From Nansenia antarctica (taxonomy: Eukaryota > Chordata > Actinopteri > Argentiniformes > Microstomatidae): a stretch of 64,000 bases of DNA. Positions 7,716 through 17,262 of this stretch are shown piece after piece. Numbering within the stretch: position 1 is the stretch's first letter; every line of letters begins with the position of its first letter. The notes beneath the pieces are model-generated. The model was given only the letters and a program-made list of their open reading frames with translations. It did not search any database and was not told the origin of the DNA. The DNA lies in contig CAXDII010000264.1 in NCBI GenBank assembly GCA_963989245.1, positions 62,001 through 126,000 on the forward strand, read 5' to 3'. Made by a program: the position numbers and the translations under genes.

Positions 7716-9192
7716 GGTGGTGCCCTGGGGGTTTGTGGTGTAGGGTCCAGTGTTAATATTGCAAATAGTGACTCATTAAATTCACGAGATGTTGAAAACA
7801 TCAGATTGTACGGTGGGATTGTGGGCGAATATAGAGTTACAGCCCGACCCCATTTCAGGGGTTTAACATTGAACAGAAACCTCAATTTTAGAGGGGTTGC
7901 TACGAATGACATTGTTAAATACATGGATGGCATAACAGCCAGAATGACAGAGATCATAGATTTTAGCAGAAGGGTGGGGGGTGATAATGCATCTCTGAAT
8001 ATTACCATAAGAGGTTCTAGCATACAGAGCTCTGTTAACAGACTGTTAAACACTAAACAAGGTTACGATAGCGAGTTAATCTTACAAGATTTTGGCAAGA
8101 TTTTACAGAGTAATGACAACATTATGATTGATGACAGCTTAGAAGCTGTAGTCTCTATTGCACGTAACATGAGTGGTGGAGGCCGCACAAAGAAGCTGAC
8201 CAGACTAGCCCGTGATGAGATTTTGATCAGAAAGAAACTAAATGTATACCCTCCAAACAATACAGCAGACAATATGTGTTTCTCACACTGTCTAGCCCGA
8301 CATATGAATCCTAATGTGGCCGACAGAGCAATACCCCGCCTAGCGACCGAAATACATGCAAAAGCAGGGTTTACACAGGATGCTGAAATAGCCCTGGATG
8401 ACATAGCCTCGTTTGAGAGGGTGTTAGATGTTAAAATAGCTGTAGTAACCATGAGTGTAAACAATCAGATGCAGTGGTTTATGACAGGTAGCGCGTCAAA
8501 CAACAACTACTACTTGTACCTGCAAGACAATCATTACCACTTAATAACTAGTGTCCACAGCTTCTTGGGGACCAGCTATTTCTGTAAACATTGTTGCCAA
8601 GGTCACAATAGTTATAGGTCGCATCGTTGTCCACATCATTGCTCGAAGTGTGCAACGGAAGGTTGTTGTGACAATGGTAGATCGTGGGTGTACTGTTGCG
8701 ATTGTAACAGATGGTGTCATTCCCTAGAATGCTACAACAGACACAAAGAGAGTATGACCACCCCCAGAGGTAGCACAATACCATCACAATGCAATACATT
8801 GATATTTTGCAAAACCTGCGACCGAATTTATCACCGCGCAGGTAAAAAGCATAAATGCGTCATAGGTAAATGCAAGTATTGCAGGGTAAATCTCGTCCCA
8901 AATTCCAAGCATGAATGCTTTATACAGCCTATGAAAGCTGGTAAGCCAAACAACAAACTAATCTTCTACGATTTTGAAACTAGATTTGAAGACGGCAAGC
9001 ATGTTGCTAATTTTGTCTGTGCTATGACATACGACGGTAGAGAATTCCATGCTACGGGGGAGGATTGTGTTGAAAAACTTGTCAAACATTTCAGAAACAG
9101 TTTGTTTGAGGGCTACACATTCATTGCTCATAACGCTGCAGGGTTTGACCATCATATTCTGGCAGAATATTTATCGAGCGTGGGGTTGGTAG

Positions 9193-9584
9193 TGTAGTTT
9201 ATTTCTACTTAAACACACACACACACACATGCATAGATTGTATATGATATGGGCCTGTATATATGCTGTGGGGGAGTGCTGTGGAATGGCTCTTGTGGTC
9301 TGACCAGCCCCCTGACTTAAGGCCATAGTGACATCACAGGTGACTGCCCTCTTGACCATCTAGGTAAGGTGATAGGCTATGGCCTGTGACTGTATTAGCA
9401 TATTGTGATAAATAAGGGTGAGACCCAAGGGGGGGCCTCTTTACCACCCCAGCCAGCAGAGGAGAGCAGACATCAGGCTCCAGCTATTGGTGTATGTATG
9501 TATGTATGTTTTGTACTTTGATTAAATCGTCTTAAACTCAATAACTGTTCTTTGATTCATAACCAATAAGATAAATACACCACA
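9193..9584 (+). repeat. 5' LTR of the endogenous retrovirus
   Basis: It begins TGTAG and ends CACA. It contains (AC)n near the start, a TATA-like TGATAAATAAGG at about 9406-9417 and a (GTAT)n run at about 9492-9508. Confidence 0.93.
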
Positions 9585-9588
9585 TTAA

Positions 9589-9606
9589 TGGCGAGCCAAA
9601 AACCCA
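9589..9606 (+). other. Primer-binding site of the endogenous retrovirus
   Basis: TGGCGAGCCAAAAACCC starts 4 bases after the 5' LTR and has the TGG start expected of a site pairing with tRNA CCA. The matching tRNA would end ...GGCTCGCCA; I cannot assign the amino acid with confidence. Confidence 0.65.
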
Positions 9607-11724
9607 GGAGTCTATAAGGGGAAATCTACGTTTGAAAACTGAAGCTGCAAGAAAGGTATGGTTGTGTGGAACAGCTGTGTTTTTCAAACATTTTCTTTGA
9701 GACTAAAACAACCTTAAAGTAAAGTATCTTGTTGGAATAGAAACAAACCTTTCATAATCTTTAATAAGTGGGGTTGGTGAGAGCCGGATTTTGAAGTCCG
9801 TTTTTGTAAATATACGATTAGATTGGTAAGGGATTTGAGTGTTTGTATGGTATTACGGAATATCGTGAGTGTGTGTATAAAATTGTGTTAGGGAATGAGT
9901 ATTCCTTCCTAAGTTGATAAAGTGTAAGTAGACTGTGAAGTCTGTTTTGTAAGAAAGAGCATTATTGTTACAGATTAAGAAATCGAATCTTCAGAACTGT
10001 GGCCTGTGTCTTAGAATTCATTGCTCTTTGTCTGTGTGAAAGGACACGCCCAGACACGCAGACACACACAGGCCTAGATTTCCCTTGGAAGAGAGACCGT
10101 GGAAAAAGCATATACATTTGAAGTATTTGAATGAGAATTAGTTTGGTCACTAATAGTTAAATTGCATTGAAAGATAATCTTGAAATTGTTGTGTCGTGGA
10201 AATAACATTATTGTTTGTGAAAAAGTGTAAGATTAATCCCACAGGAGCGTTTTTTTCCCCAGAAGAAAGGACAAAATACCCCTCCCCCTCCCCTTTCTCT
10301 CCTGTTGGTTTTCGAATAGACGCGCGCTCACACATGCACGAGCGTCCGCGCTCGTACACAAATACATTCCTTCATTCACGGGGCTGCGTGTGATTGTTGC
10401 ATTAAAGATAAAGATAAATTCATACACATAGGCTATAGTATTTTAGAGATAGAGAGATAGTGAATTGATCATCGGGGTATTTAAAGTAGTTTAAAGATAT
10501 TTGTTAGAATTCATTCACGAGCCCCTAGTAGAAGTGCGCGCAGTTTACACACGGAGACTCGCGCATGTGCATTGCAGGCACATTCCACACACACAGAGAG
10601 AGCGCGAAGCGAATACTGTAGTGCTGAGAGACGGTACCCATACTTTTAATTTCAACCCCTCTCTCTCTGTGATAAAGTTGTGATTGCAGAATCACGAAAG
10701 TTTAAGCATTGTTTGTTAGAAGTAAAGATAGATTGTGGGCTTTTGATAGATTCAAAGGAAAAGAGGCCATTCGTGCGTGAGACAGGGCTTATTCTCCCTG
10801 AGCAGAATCACAGCAGGGTCACAGCAAGATATTTATGACCCCCAATAAAACGGCTCTGCCTGCTTGCAGAATGTTGGTGAAATCATTTACAGTCATAGAT
10901 TGATGTTTGTAAATGACTGTTGAATATTACATTACTTGTTTAAATACTAATTGGTTAGAATAATAATTCAGATCATTCATTGTCTGTTTCACAAAACAAT
11001 TGATTGATTCCACAGGTTTGGTCAAATGTCCGTGACTGTCTAATGAAAACCTCTCTGAATAACCATTCCTTTTGTTTGATATTTTGATAACAGCTAATTG
11101 ACGCCACAGGTATTAAATCAATGTATATGATTATATAATGAATAATTCTAACTAATCATTCATTCCTTTCACTTAACAGTTGATTTATTTACAGATTGTA
11201 ATTAATATTTGTAGTTTACATCTCTTATTTTAGTTGGGTCATGTCCACAGCTTTTGATTAGGAATAGCAGAATAGTTTGTATTGATAATTAAGCAGTAGA
11301 AGGTTTTTGTAGATCAGTGAATGCTTAGGGTGTGACCAGCCTTTGTGATTTGATAAGTGTGTTGACCAGCCTTTGTAGTTTAATAATTAAGTTGACCTGA
11401 ACTATAATTAGTATTGAATGAGCAATTAAGTGACACATATTCATACACAATAAGGAAAAAACATTTAAGTGAAAAAAACACACACACATAAATTACATTT
11501 AGATTAAAACACACACACATAGATTACATTTAAGTCAATAATACACAATACCACTGAAACAATCCGTTGTTCTGAATTGTAGTGTTCTGTGTGGACAGTT
11601 GACACAGTTAAAAGTTAGACTAGCATCTGTTTAGCAGATACGGCAAAAGAAGGTGGGTTGTAAGAAAAGTACACCTTATAGAATATTTTCAGCATATTGA
11701 GCAGTATAAATCAATCAGCTTAAG
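9607..11724 (+). other. Long ERV leader without genes
   Basis: About 2.1 kb separates the primer site from gag, unusually long for a retrovirus. It is AT-rich and holds no convincing ORF. It contains a CA/GT-rich, high-CpG stretch (about 10320-10620), an AATAAA at about 10845, a 15-base motif TTGACCAGCCTTTGT or close variant twice near 11330-11380, and a 30-bp duplication with (AC)n at 11477-11530. Packaging signals and splice donors are expected here but cannot be pinpointed. Confidence 0.6.
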
Positions 11725-12963
11725 ATGGGGTCAAATTCAACGAAGGTGTTAAAAGATATTAGTGAACATAGTGGAATATTGGCTACTTTATCCCCTATGG
11801 CTATAGTGGAAAAAATGAATCCTCTTGTTAGGGAAATTAGCAAAATGTCAACGAAATGGAATAGTCGTTGGGCAGACATTGAACAGCCGTGGCCGAAAGA
11901 GGGCAGCCTTAACTTACAAATAATTGCAACATTGGAAATACTTATCAATGTGCACAAGGCACATCAAAAAGGAAAGATTAGATCAGAGAAACGCAGGTTA
12001 GAGTTAGCTATTTTAGATCTATTTAAGGTAGAGGGGCAGAAAATAGCATTAGCTTGGGATGAGAAAACAGCAAAAATGGGAACGGAAAAGAAAAATGAAT
12101 TGGCCAGAACACTGGAACAGAAATTGAACATTCCATTCACAAACATGTGTCCAGTCTCCAGTCCCCCTCCATATGCTAAGGCACTGGAGGACCATTCCCA
12201 GAAGAAGAAGAAGAAGAAGGAGCTAAGGGGAAAAGGGGACGACAGGAGTGACGAGGAAGATGACAGCGAAGATGGCAGTGAAGACTCAAGTGATGACGAC
12301 AATGCAGATGGAGGCTACAACGCTCAGGTCAGGAAGATGATAGCCACAGCCGAAAAGAAAGGTGGGAGAAGACGCCGGGAGAAAGCGGAAAGAGAGGGAG
12401 AAAGACACCACAGACGGCTGAAGGAGCAACGAGAAAGAGAGGAAGAGGAAGATTGTCATCGAATGTCATCAAATACATTAAAGAACTGTCCAGTGCTGAT
12501 TCGGGGTAACAAGATGGAATATCATCCTTGGCATCATACAGATCTGTCTGAAGTGATAGAGAAACTCCCCGTTCTCCAAGATGGTGGACACGCGTGGACG
12601 AGAGAGGTAGACGTGAGACTGACAGGAACGCAAGCCGCAATGGGAGACCTGAAAAGACTCTTAGCTACAATTACAGGATTGGACACCATGCAGGAAATAT
12701 TGATGAAGGCAGGACTTCATAGATATATCAATACATCAGTTTATGACCCAGAGCTCTTCGCAGCAAACAGAGGCAGGCTGTGGAAGGCAATCAGAGAGAC
12801 CTACCCTACTCACATTCACCCAGACAATATCATTGTGAAGCCACTGGGGGGAGATGAGAATCCCAGGGGTTTTGTTGCCCGTGTGCACTCTCAATGGAGA
12901 AGTGTGACAGGGAAGGATGCTGAAGATAACCCCTTATTAACCCCAGCTTCCAACCCCAGTTAA
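11725..12963 (+). pseudogene. gag: ERV Gag: matrix and capsid
   Basis: A 412-codon frame opening MGSNSTK, with Gly2 placed for N-myristoylation as in retroviral matrix proteins. A PPPY late-budding motif is at residues 147-150. It is followed by a Lys run, a strongly acidic stretch, and a basic coiled-coil-like segment (RRREKAEREGERHHRRLKEQ). A capsid-like region then starts about residue 255 (CPVLIRG ... TREVDVRLTG). The frame stops at TAA 12961-12963. The continuing capsid C terminus and nucleocapsid lie in the +1 frame from about 12956, so a single-base indel in a C-rich stretch splits gag. Confidence 0.85.
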
Positions 12964-12979
12964 GGATAAGCTAGCAGAA

Positions 12980-13501
12980 GTGGTGGGGCTACGACACATG
13001 AACAAAGCTGTTTATATAGACCACGTAGCTCATCAAGTTGAGTTATATCGAAAGAATATTCAGATACAGAAGACACAAGACGACGAGTCACTCAGAATAT
13101 TGACTCATGCGCAATTAACTGAAAGCAAGAGGAACATAGAGGGAGTGCAGGCTTTAGCCCCACAGCAACAGCCACCTGGAGTGCAGACTGCTACTTATCA
13201 ATCCTACTCACAGGGGCCACAAGGGGGGTATCCTGCTACTTACCAGCCATACCCAAAGGGGCCACCAGGGGTGCAAGCGGTTCCATACCAGCCGTACACA
13301 CAGCCTGGCCAAGGACCACCAGCAGGGAAGAAGATGCTAGGACCATGTTACCAATGCGGCCAGAATGGACATCTAGCCTGTGCCTGCTACAACAGGCCCC
13401 AGGGGGGCGCAGGGGGGAGCCAAGGAGGAGGATATTGGCCCCCTGCTACACCTGCTCCAGGAGTGATGAACCTCTACGAAGGCCCAGCAGCTGGCCTATA
13501 G
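12980..13501 (+). pseudogene. gag: ERV Gag: capsid C terminus and nucleocapsid
   Basis: This is the downstream half of gag after the frame break; the frame is open from about 12956, before its first ATG. It has helical sequence, then a Pro/Gln/Tyr/Gly-rich linker with a repeated YQPY theme. One CCHC zinc knuckle is CYQCGQNGHLACAC at residues 123-136. It ends at UAG 13499-13501, followed in the same frame by protease sequence. An A- or +1-type slip is not needed to reach pol, so stop-codon readthrough is the likely natural mode. Confidence 0.8.
13499..13501 (+). other. Gag UAG with in-frame pro-pol: probable readthrough site
   Basis: UAG is followed by GGGUGC and then open pro-pol frame. Gammaretroviruses use UAG readthrough aided by a downstream pseudoknot. 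I cannot confirm the RNA fold from sequence alone. Confidence 0.5.
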
Positions 13502-15397
13502 GGGTGCCCGGAAGATCCGAGTGGGAGGTGCCAGCTGGTGGTGACAAAGAAGCCTGAAGACACCACGCACCTTCCTATGTCTGGAGAATATGTGAAGACA
13601 ATCGGATTTGAGGGAATTAAACAGCTGATTCCTACAACTGAGCTTGTAGACTTAGAGTACAAGGGACAGAGAGCAACTCTGCCAATACTTGTGTCAGAAC
13701 ACACGCCAACAGGGCTGCTAGGGAGAGATGCTCTATGCCAATTGAACTGTACAGTAAAATGCACACCTGACGGCTGTCAGGTGACGGTGCCATCCGGTGC
13801 TCAGATTCCATCGACAGCCAGAGTGATTAAGCATAGAACAGACCTACAAGCTTTGCCTTTAAAGGGAGCTGATATAGAATATTGGGTTGATGGGTCTTGT
13901 TACCGGGTAGGAGAAACTTTGTGCGCTGGGTATTCCTTAGTTAAAGCACAGAATTCAAAGTTTATTGTGGAACAGGCTGAGGCAGTTCCTCAGCCTTGCT
14001 CAGCTCAGTTGGCTGAGTTGATTGCCCTCACAGAAGCATGCAACTTAGGAACCGGACGGAGAGTGACAGTGTACACCGACTCTGCCTATGCACATAATGT
14101 TTGTCATTTTAATGGAATTGTATGGAGGGGGCAGGGTTTTAAGAGAACTGATGGTACGCCTATACAGCATCACGCACAGATCATGAAGCTGTTACAGGCC
14201 ATGATGAAGCCAAAGGAATTAGCCATAGTGAAGTGTGCCACACACAGGTCTGACTCATCACATGTCACACAAGGTAACAGGGCTGCAGATGATGCAGCCA
14301 AAGCCATTACAGGAGCAGACAAGGCAGGTAAAGTTCTTCTGGTCGCACATGAAATGCAATTACAGGGCATGGTCACACTTGAGGATTTATTGATGTTACA
14401 GAGCAGAGCAACTACGTTAGACAAGAACGTTTGGCTAGCAAGGGGGGCAAGTCAGGATGACACAGGTCTATGGAGGAATCATGAGGGGTTGGTTGTAGCA
14501 CCCTCAGATTTATTAGGCATGTTAATACAGGAAGCTCATGGATTAGCACATGTGGCAAGGGGGGAGGTAAGACGCAAGATCAACAAGGAATATGGGTTTT
14601 GGAGTCCATATTTGATGGAACAGATTGACCATGCTTTAGGTCAATGTGGGGTCTGTTGGAGAAACAACATCAGAGTGGGTACACCAGTGGTGTCTGGGCA
14701 TATCCCTACCCCAATTGGGCCACGGGTGGTGGACAGGGGGGTGGATGTACAGAGTAGGCAGGATGTTGTGCCAACAGGTGCCGAGGTCCCCAGAGAACCT
14801 GAGAAGGAGGAGCTACGACGAGATGCTGTGGTGTTGCCAGAGCCAGTGGCAATGCCAGTGTTACAGCCAGTGACATTACCGGCAATGCCTGAAGCCGAGG
14901 GGACAGTGGAAAGCTGTCCAGATGCCAATGAACCAGAAACCAACGAAGCAGAGAGTGTTGACAGTCTGGAGGTCCAGCCTGGGAGTGTCCAAAGCCTGGA
15001 CACCTGTGCTACTGGGGATGCTGACGAGTGCCTGCATCATGCTTCAGATGATGCTGAGGGCGACTCCCCAGACCTTGATCAGCGTGGGAGGGGACCAGAC
15101 TGCTGCCTGAACCTCAATGACACTGACGGACGACGACCAGTTAGGAAAAGATTAAAGACTATGAATAGGGTAGTGAAGCAGCAGATCAAAGGGAACGACG
15201 GGAATGGACAGCAGATGATAGCATGGCTGGAAACGGTCTTAGGGGCATGGGAAACTTATTTTGCTAAGATAGGAGCACCTATTATAGCAGACATGATTTT
15301 TGACTTTCTTAGGAGACAGGGCCTCATTGACTGTTTTTGGAAAATCAGTCACTCAGTCCACGTTGATGAACTTTTCAGAAGACTAGTCCTCACCTGA
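13502..15397 (+). pseudogene. pol: ERV pro-pol remnant: protease tail, RNase H, integrase zinc domain, acidic tail
   Basis: An open frame with large internal losses. It holds the protease C-terminal half (PTGLLGRDALCQLNC) without the DTG active site. A jump leads directly into RNase H with its acidic residues visible (WVDGS at 13888, LAELIAL, YTDSAYA at 14078, RAADDAAK near 14288). An integrase HHCC zinc domain follows (HGLAH ... CGVC), and then no D,D-35-E core. The final third is Pro/Glu-rich and ends in WLETVLGAWETYFAKIGAPI, a segment that could derive from the membrane-proximal end of Env TM. All deletions keep the frame open, which is unlike random decay. Confidence 0.8.
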
Positions 15398-15985
15398 GGT
15401 GAAGATCTATGCATTAATGCATTCCCTTTGTCCTATGCTTACTGTTGGAGAATTATGTGTTATGATAACTGAATGTCATTATTTGTGTATTGTTTGTTTG
15501 TTTCTATATCGTATGTGATTGAGGTCAGTTGAGAAGTGATGTGGTGGTTATACAAAGATAGGAAAGAAGTTCTGTTCCTAGCGCAACGAAGAAAAAGCTC
15601 CTGACTAGGAAAGGTTATCAATCTGAGACAGCGGTAAAGGTTGTTCTGAAGATGCAAGTAACAAGAAGACGTTGGTCGTTGGAAGTTTTTGTGTTGAAAT
15701 ATGTATGATGTACTGTGTTTAGATTAATTTGTATTGTTATTTTTAGGATTCTTTTTTATTGTTGATTGTTTTGTATTTGGTTTATATGATATTTTTGGTT
15801 GCTGGTACTGGTGCTGGGTTAGTCTGTGTTATTATGTTTCTTGTGTTGTGTGTTGGTGTAGTTTTTCTGTCTGTTGTTGTTTATTTAAAAAAAAAAAATC
15901 TTTGGTATCTTAGTTGCAGTTTGTGGGGTTTTGTGTTTTTGTTTTTGTTTTGTGGTCGTTTAGTTGGTGTTCCGAGGGGGGAATA
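15398..15985 (+). other. ERV 3' region with polypurine tract
   Basis: T- and G-rich sequence before the 3' LTR. GAGGGGGGAATA at 15974-15985 is a polypurine tract abutting the LTR. A hydrophobic frame from about 15759 (FLVAGTGAGLVCVIMFLVL) arises from the T-rich composition. It could be an env membrane remnant but is not claimed as a gene. No env surface domain is present. Confidence 0.6.
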
Positions 15986-16385
15986 TGTAGTTTATTTCTA
16001 CTTAAACACACACACACACACACACACACATGCATAGATTGTATATGATATGGGCCTGTATATATGCTGTGGGGGAGTGCTGTGGAATGGCTCTTGTGGT
16101 CTGACCAGCCCCCTGACTTAAGGCCATAGTGACATCACAGGTGACTGCCCTCTTGACCATCTAGGTAAGGTGATAGGCTATGGCCTGTGACTGTATTTGC
16201 ATATTGTGATAAATAAGGGTGAGACCCAAGGGGGGGCCTCTTTACCACCCCAGCCAGCAGAGGAGAGCAGACATCAGGCTCCAGCTATTGGTGTATGTAT
16301 GTATGTATGTTTTGTACTTTGATTAAATCGTCTTAAACTCAATAACTGTTCTTTGATTCATAACCAATAAGATAAATACACCACA
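15986..16385 (+). repeat. 3' LTR of the endogenous retrovirus
   Basis: A 400-bp copy of 9193-9584, with one substitution and a longer (AC)n. Confidence 0.93.
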
Positions 16386-16389
16386 GTAG

Positions 16390-16940
16390 TTAAAATCATA
16401 ATGAGTGGGGGTCGATTGGTGCTAATGATTGATGATGTGTTCAAACAGCGTTATATTGATAGTTATTCTTTTATACCTATGAGGTTGTCAAAGACCGTTG
16501 CTGCATTTGACTTACAAACCCAGGATAAAGGCTTTTTTCCTCACAAATTTAACAAACGTGTGAATGATCGTTACATAGGCCCATACCCTTCAAAGGACAT
16601 GTACGGCTTTGAGTATATGTCCGATAAGGATCAAAAGGTTTTTGACAGGTGGTACGAGGGGGTCAAAGATGAGGTGTTTGACTTTCAGAAACAGTTGCAC
16701 GCATATGGCGTGAATGATGTTGTATTGTTAAGAGAGGCTTGTCTAAAATACCGGCTTGAATTCCTGGCGTGCACAGATGTTGATCCATTTAACCAATCAA
16801 CACTAGCCGCCTGTTGCATGGCTGTTTACAAAACACAATTCCTGCCAAAGGATCTTGTTGCCTTGACTTATGACAATGCGTACATAAAACAACACAAGAC
16901 CTATTCTGCTGTGTCGATTGAATGGTTGGAGTATGTTAAA
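16390..16940 (+). pseudogene. polB: Family B DNA polymerase, second segment (end of exonuclease domain)
   Basis: Continues the polymerase frame in phase after removal of the ERV and one GTAG copy. It contains SKTVAAFDLQ and the exonuclease motif III tyrosine/aspartate (YGVNDVVLL), and ends at EYVK where the second Gypsy element is inserted. There is no stop inside it. The insertion duplicated TTAAA (16936-16940 and 22364-22368). Confidence 0.85.
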
Positions 16941-17244
16941 TGAAGGGTATACCGCCTGTCCACTAGGTGGCAGTATCTCGTTTGCTATGCTGTCCGGCTC
17001 AGTCAGGAGTCGGCCATGTTATTATTTGTTTAGTGTCAGACGTTCATGTTACGGTGGCCGTCTATTGAGCTGTCCACCTATTCCTGTAAGTTGGTTATTC
17101 GAATGTTTCTGGTTAAGTTATATATATTACATTTACCCTGCTTATACTTTATCTCAATTCATGCTTCTATTGTTTGTATATTTGCAGGGCGTTTTCATCT
17201 TTGTCATTAAACACTTCATTGACATTGAGAAGCGTATTTCTTCA
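16941..17244 (+). repeat. 5' LTR of the second Gypsy element
   Basis: It begins TGAAGG and ends TTCA. A TATA-like run TTATATATATT lies at about 17119-17129. GGCGTTTTCAT at 17188-17198 is complementary to the sequence just after the LTR. Confidence 0.95.
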
Positions 17245-17254
17245 TGAAAACGCC
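17188..17254 (+). other. Putative self-priming structure (R start and primer site)
   Basis: GGCGTTTTCAT (17188-17198) is the reverse complement of 17244-17254 (ATGAAAACGCC), which begins at the LTR's last base where a primer-binding site belongs. No TGG-type tRNA site follows the LTR. In Tf1/sushi-type elements the RNA 5' end folds back in this way onto the primer site over 11 nt and is cleaved to serve as primer. The transcript would have to begin at about 17188. Confidence 0.6.
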
Positions 17255-17262
17255 AGGAAGCC

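Larger units (their letters stand above)
7116..9192 (+). pseudogene. polB: Protein-primed family B DNA polymerase, N-terminal part with start of exonuclease domain
   Basis: The frame opens at an ATG inside the Gypsy LTR; genuine element sequence begins at 7128, and the true start is unknown. Numbering from 7116, the order is 47-residue repeats (about 19-100), fourteen AASQI repeats (131-200), a region without known motifs, and then a segment with C388/H391 and H473/H475 (NMCFSHC ... DNHYHLI) resembling an OTU-like cysteine-protease fold. A Cys/His-rich region of several zinc-binding clusters runs from about 490 to 610. Exonuclease motif I is FYDFET (D619, E621) and motif II is NAAGFD (N673, D678). 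The ERV interrupts the gene after GTAG at 9189-9192, and the same frame resumes at 16390. The polymerase would copy the element from a terminal protein primer. The exonuclease motifs are clear; the OTU idea is inference. Confidence 0.85.
9193..16385 (+). mobile_element. Endogenous retrovirus with nearly identical LTRs but internally deleted
   Basis: LTRs at 9193-9584 and 15986-16385 flank gag and fragmentary pro-pol. The insertion is bounded by GTAG (9189-9192 and 16386-16389), a 4-bp target duplication as seen in gammaretrovirus-like elements. The LTRs differ at one base (AGCAT/TGCAT) and in (AC)n length. A gag UAG followed in the same frame by pro-pol is also gamma/epsilon-like. The protease active site, all of RT, the integrase core and almost all of env are absent. 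It lies inside the Polinton polymerase gene. Confidence 0.92.

Noticed and set aside
10150..10683. Several 60-70 codon ORFs on both strands in the ERV leader
   Set aside because: Short, mutually overlapping, low-complexity, without motifs.
12955..12985. Programmed frameshift between ERV capsid and nucleocapsid
   Set aside because: No slippery heptamer and the wrong place for it; pol is reached through the UAG in the same frame. A simple indel explains the break.
15759..16037. 92-codon hydrophobic ORF at the ERV 3' end
   Set aside because: It is driven by T-rich sequence and runs into the (AC)n of the LTR. An env membrane remnant is possible but unsupported.
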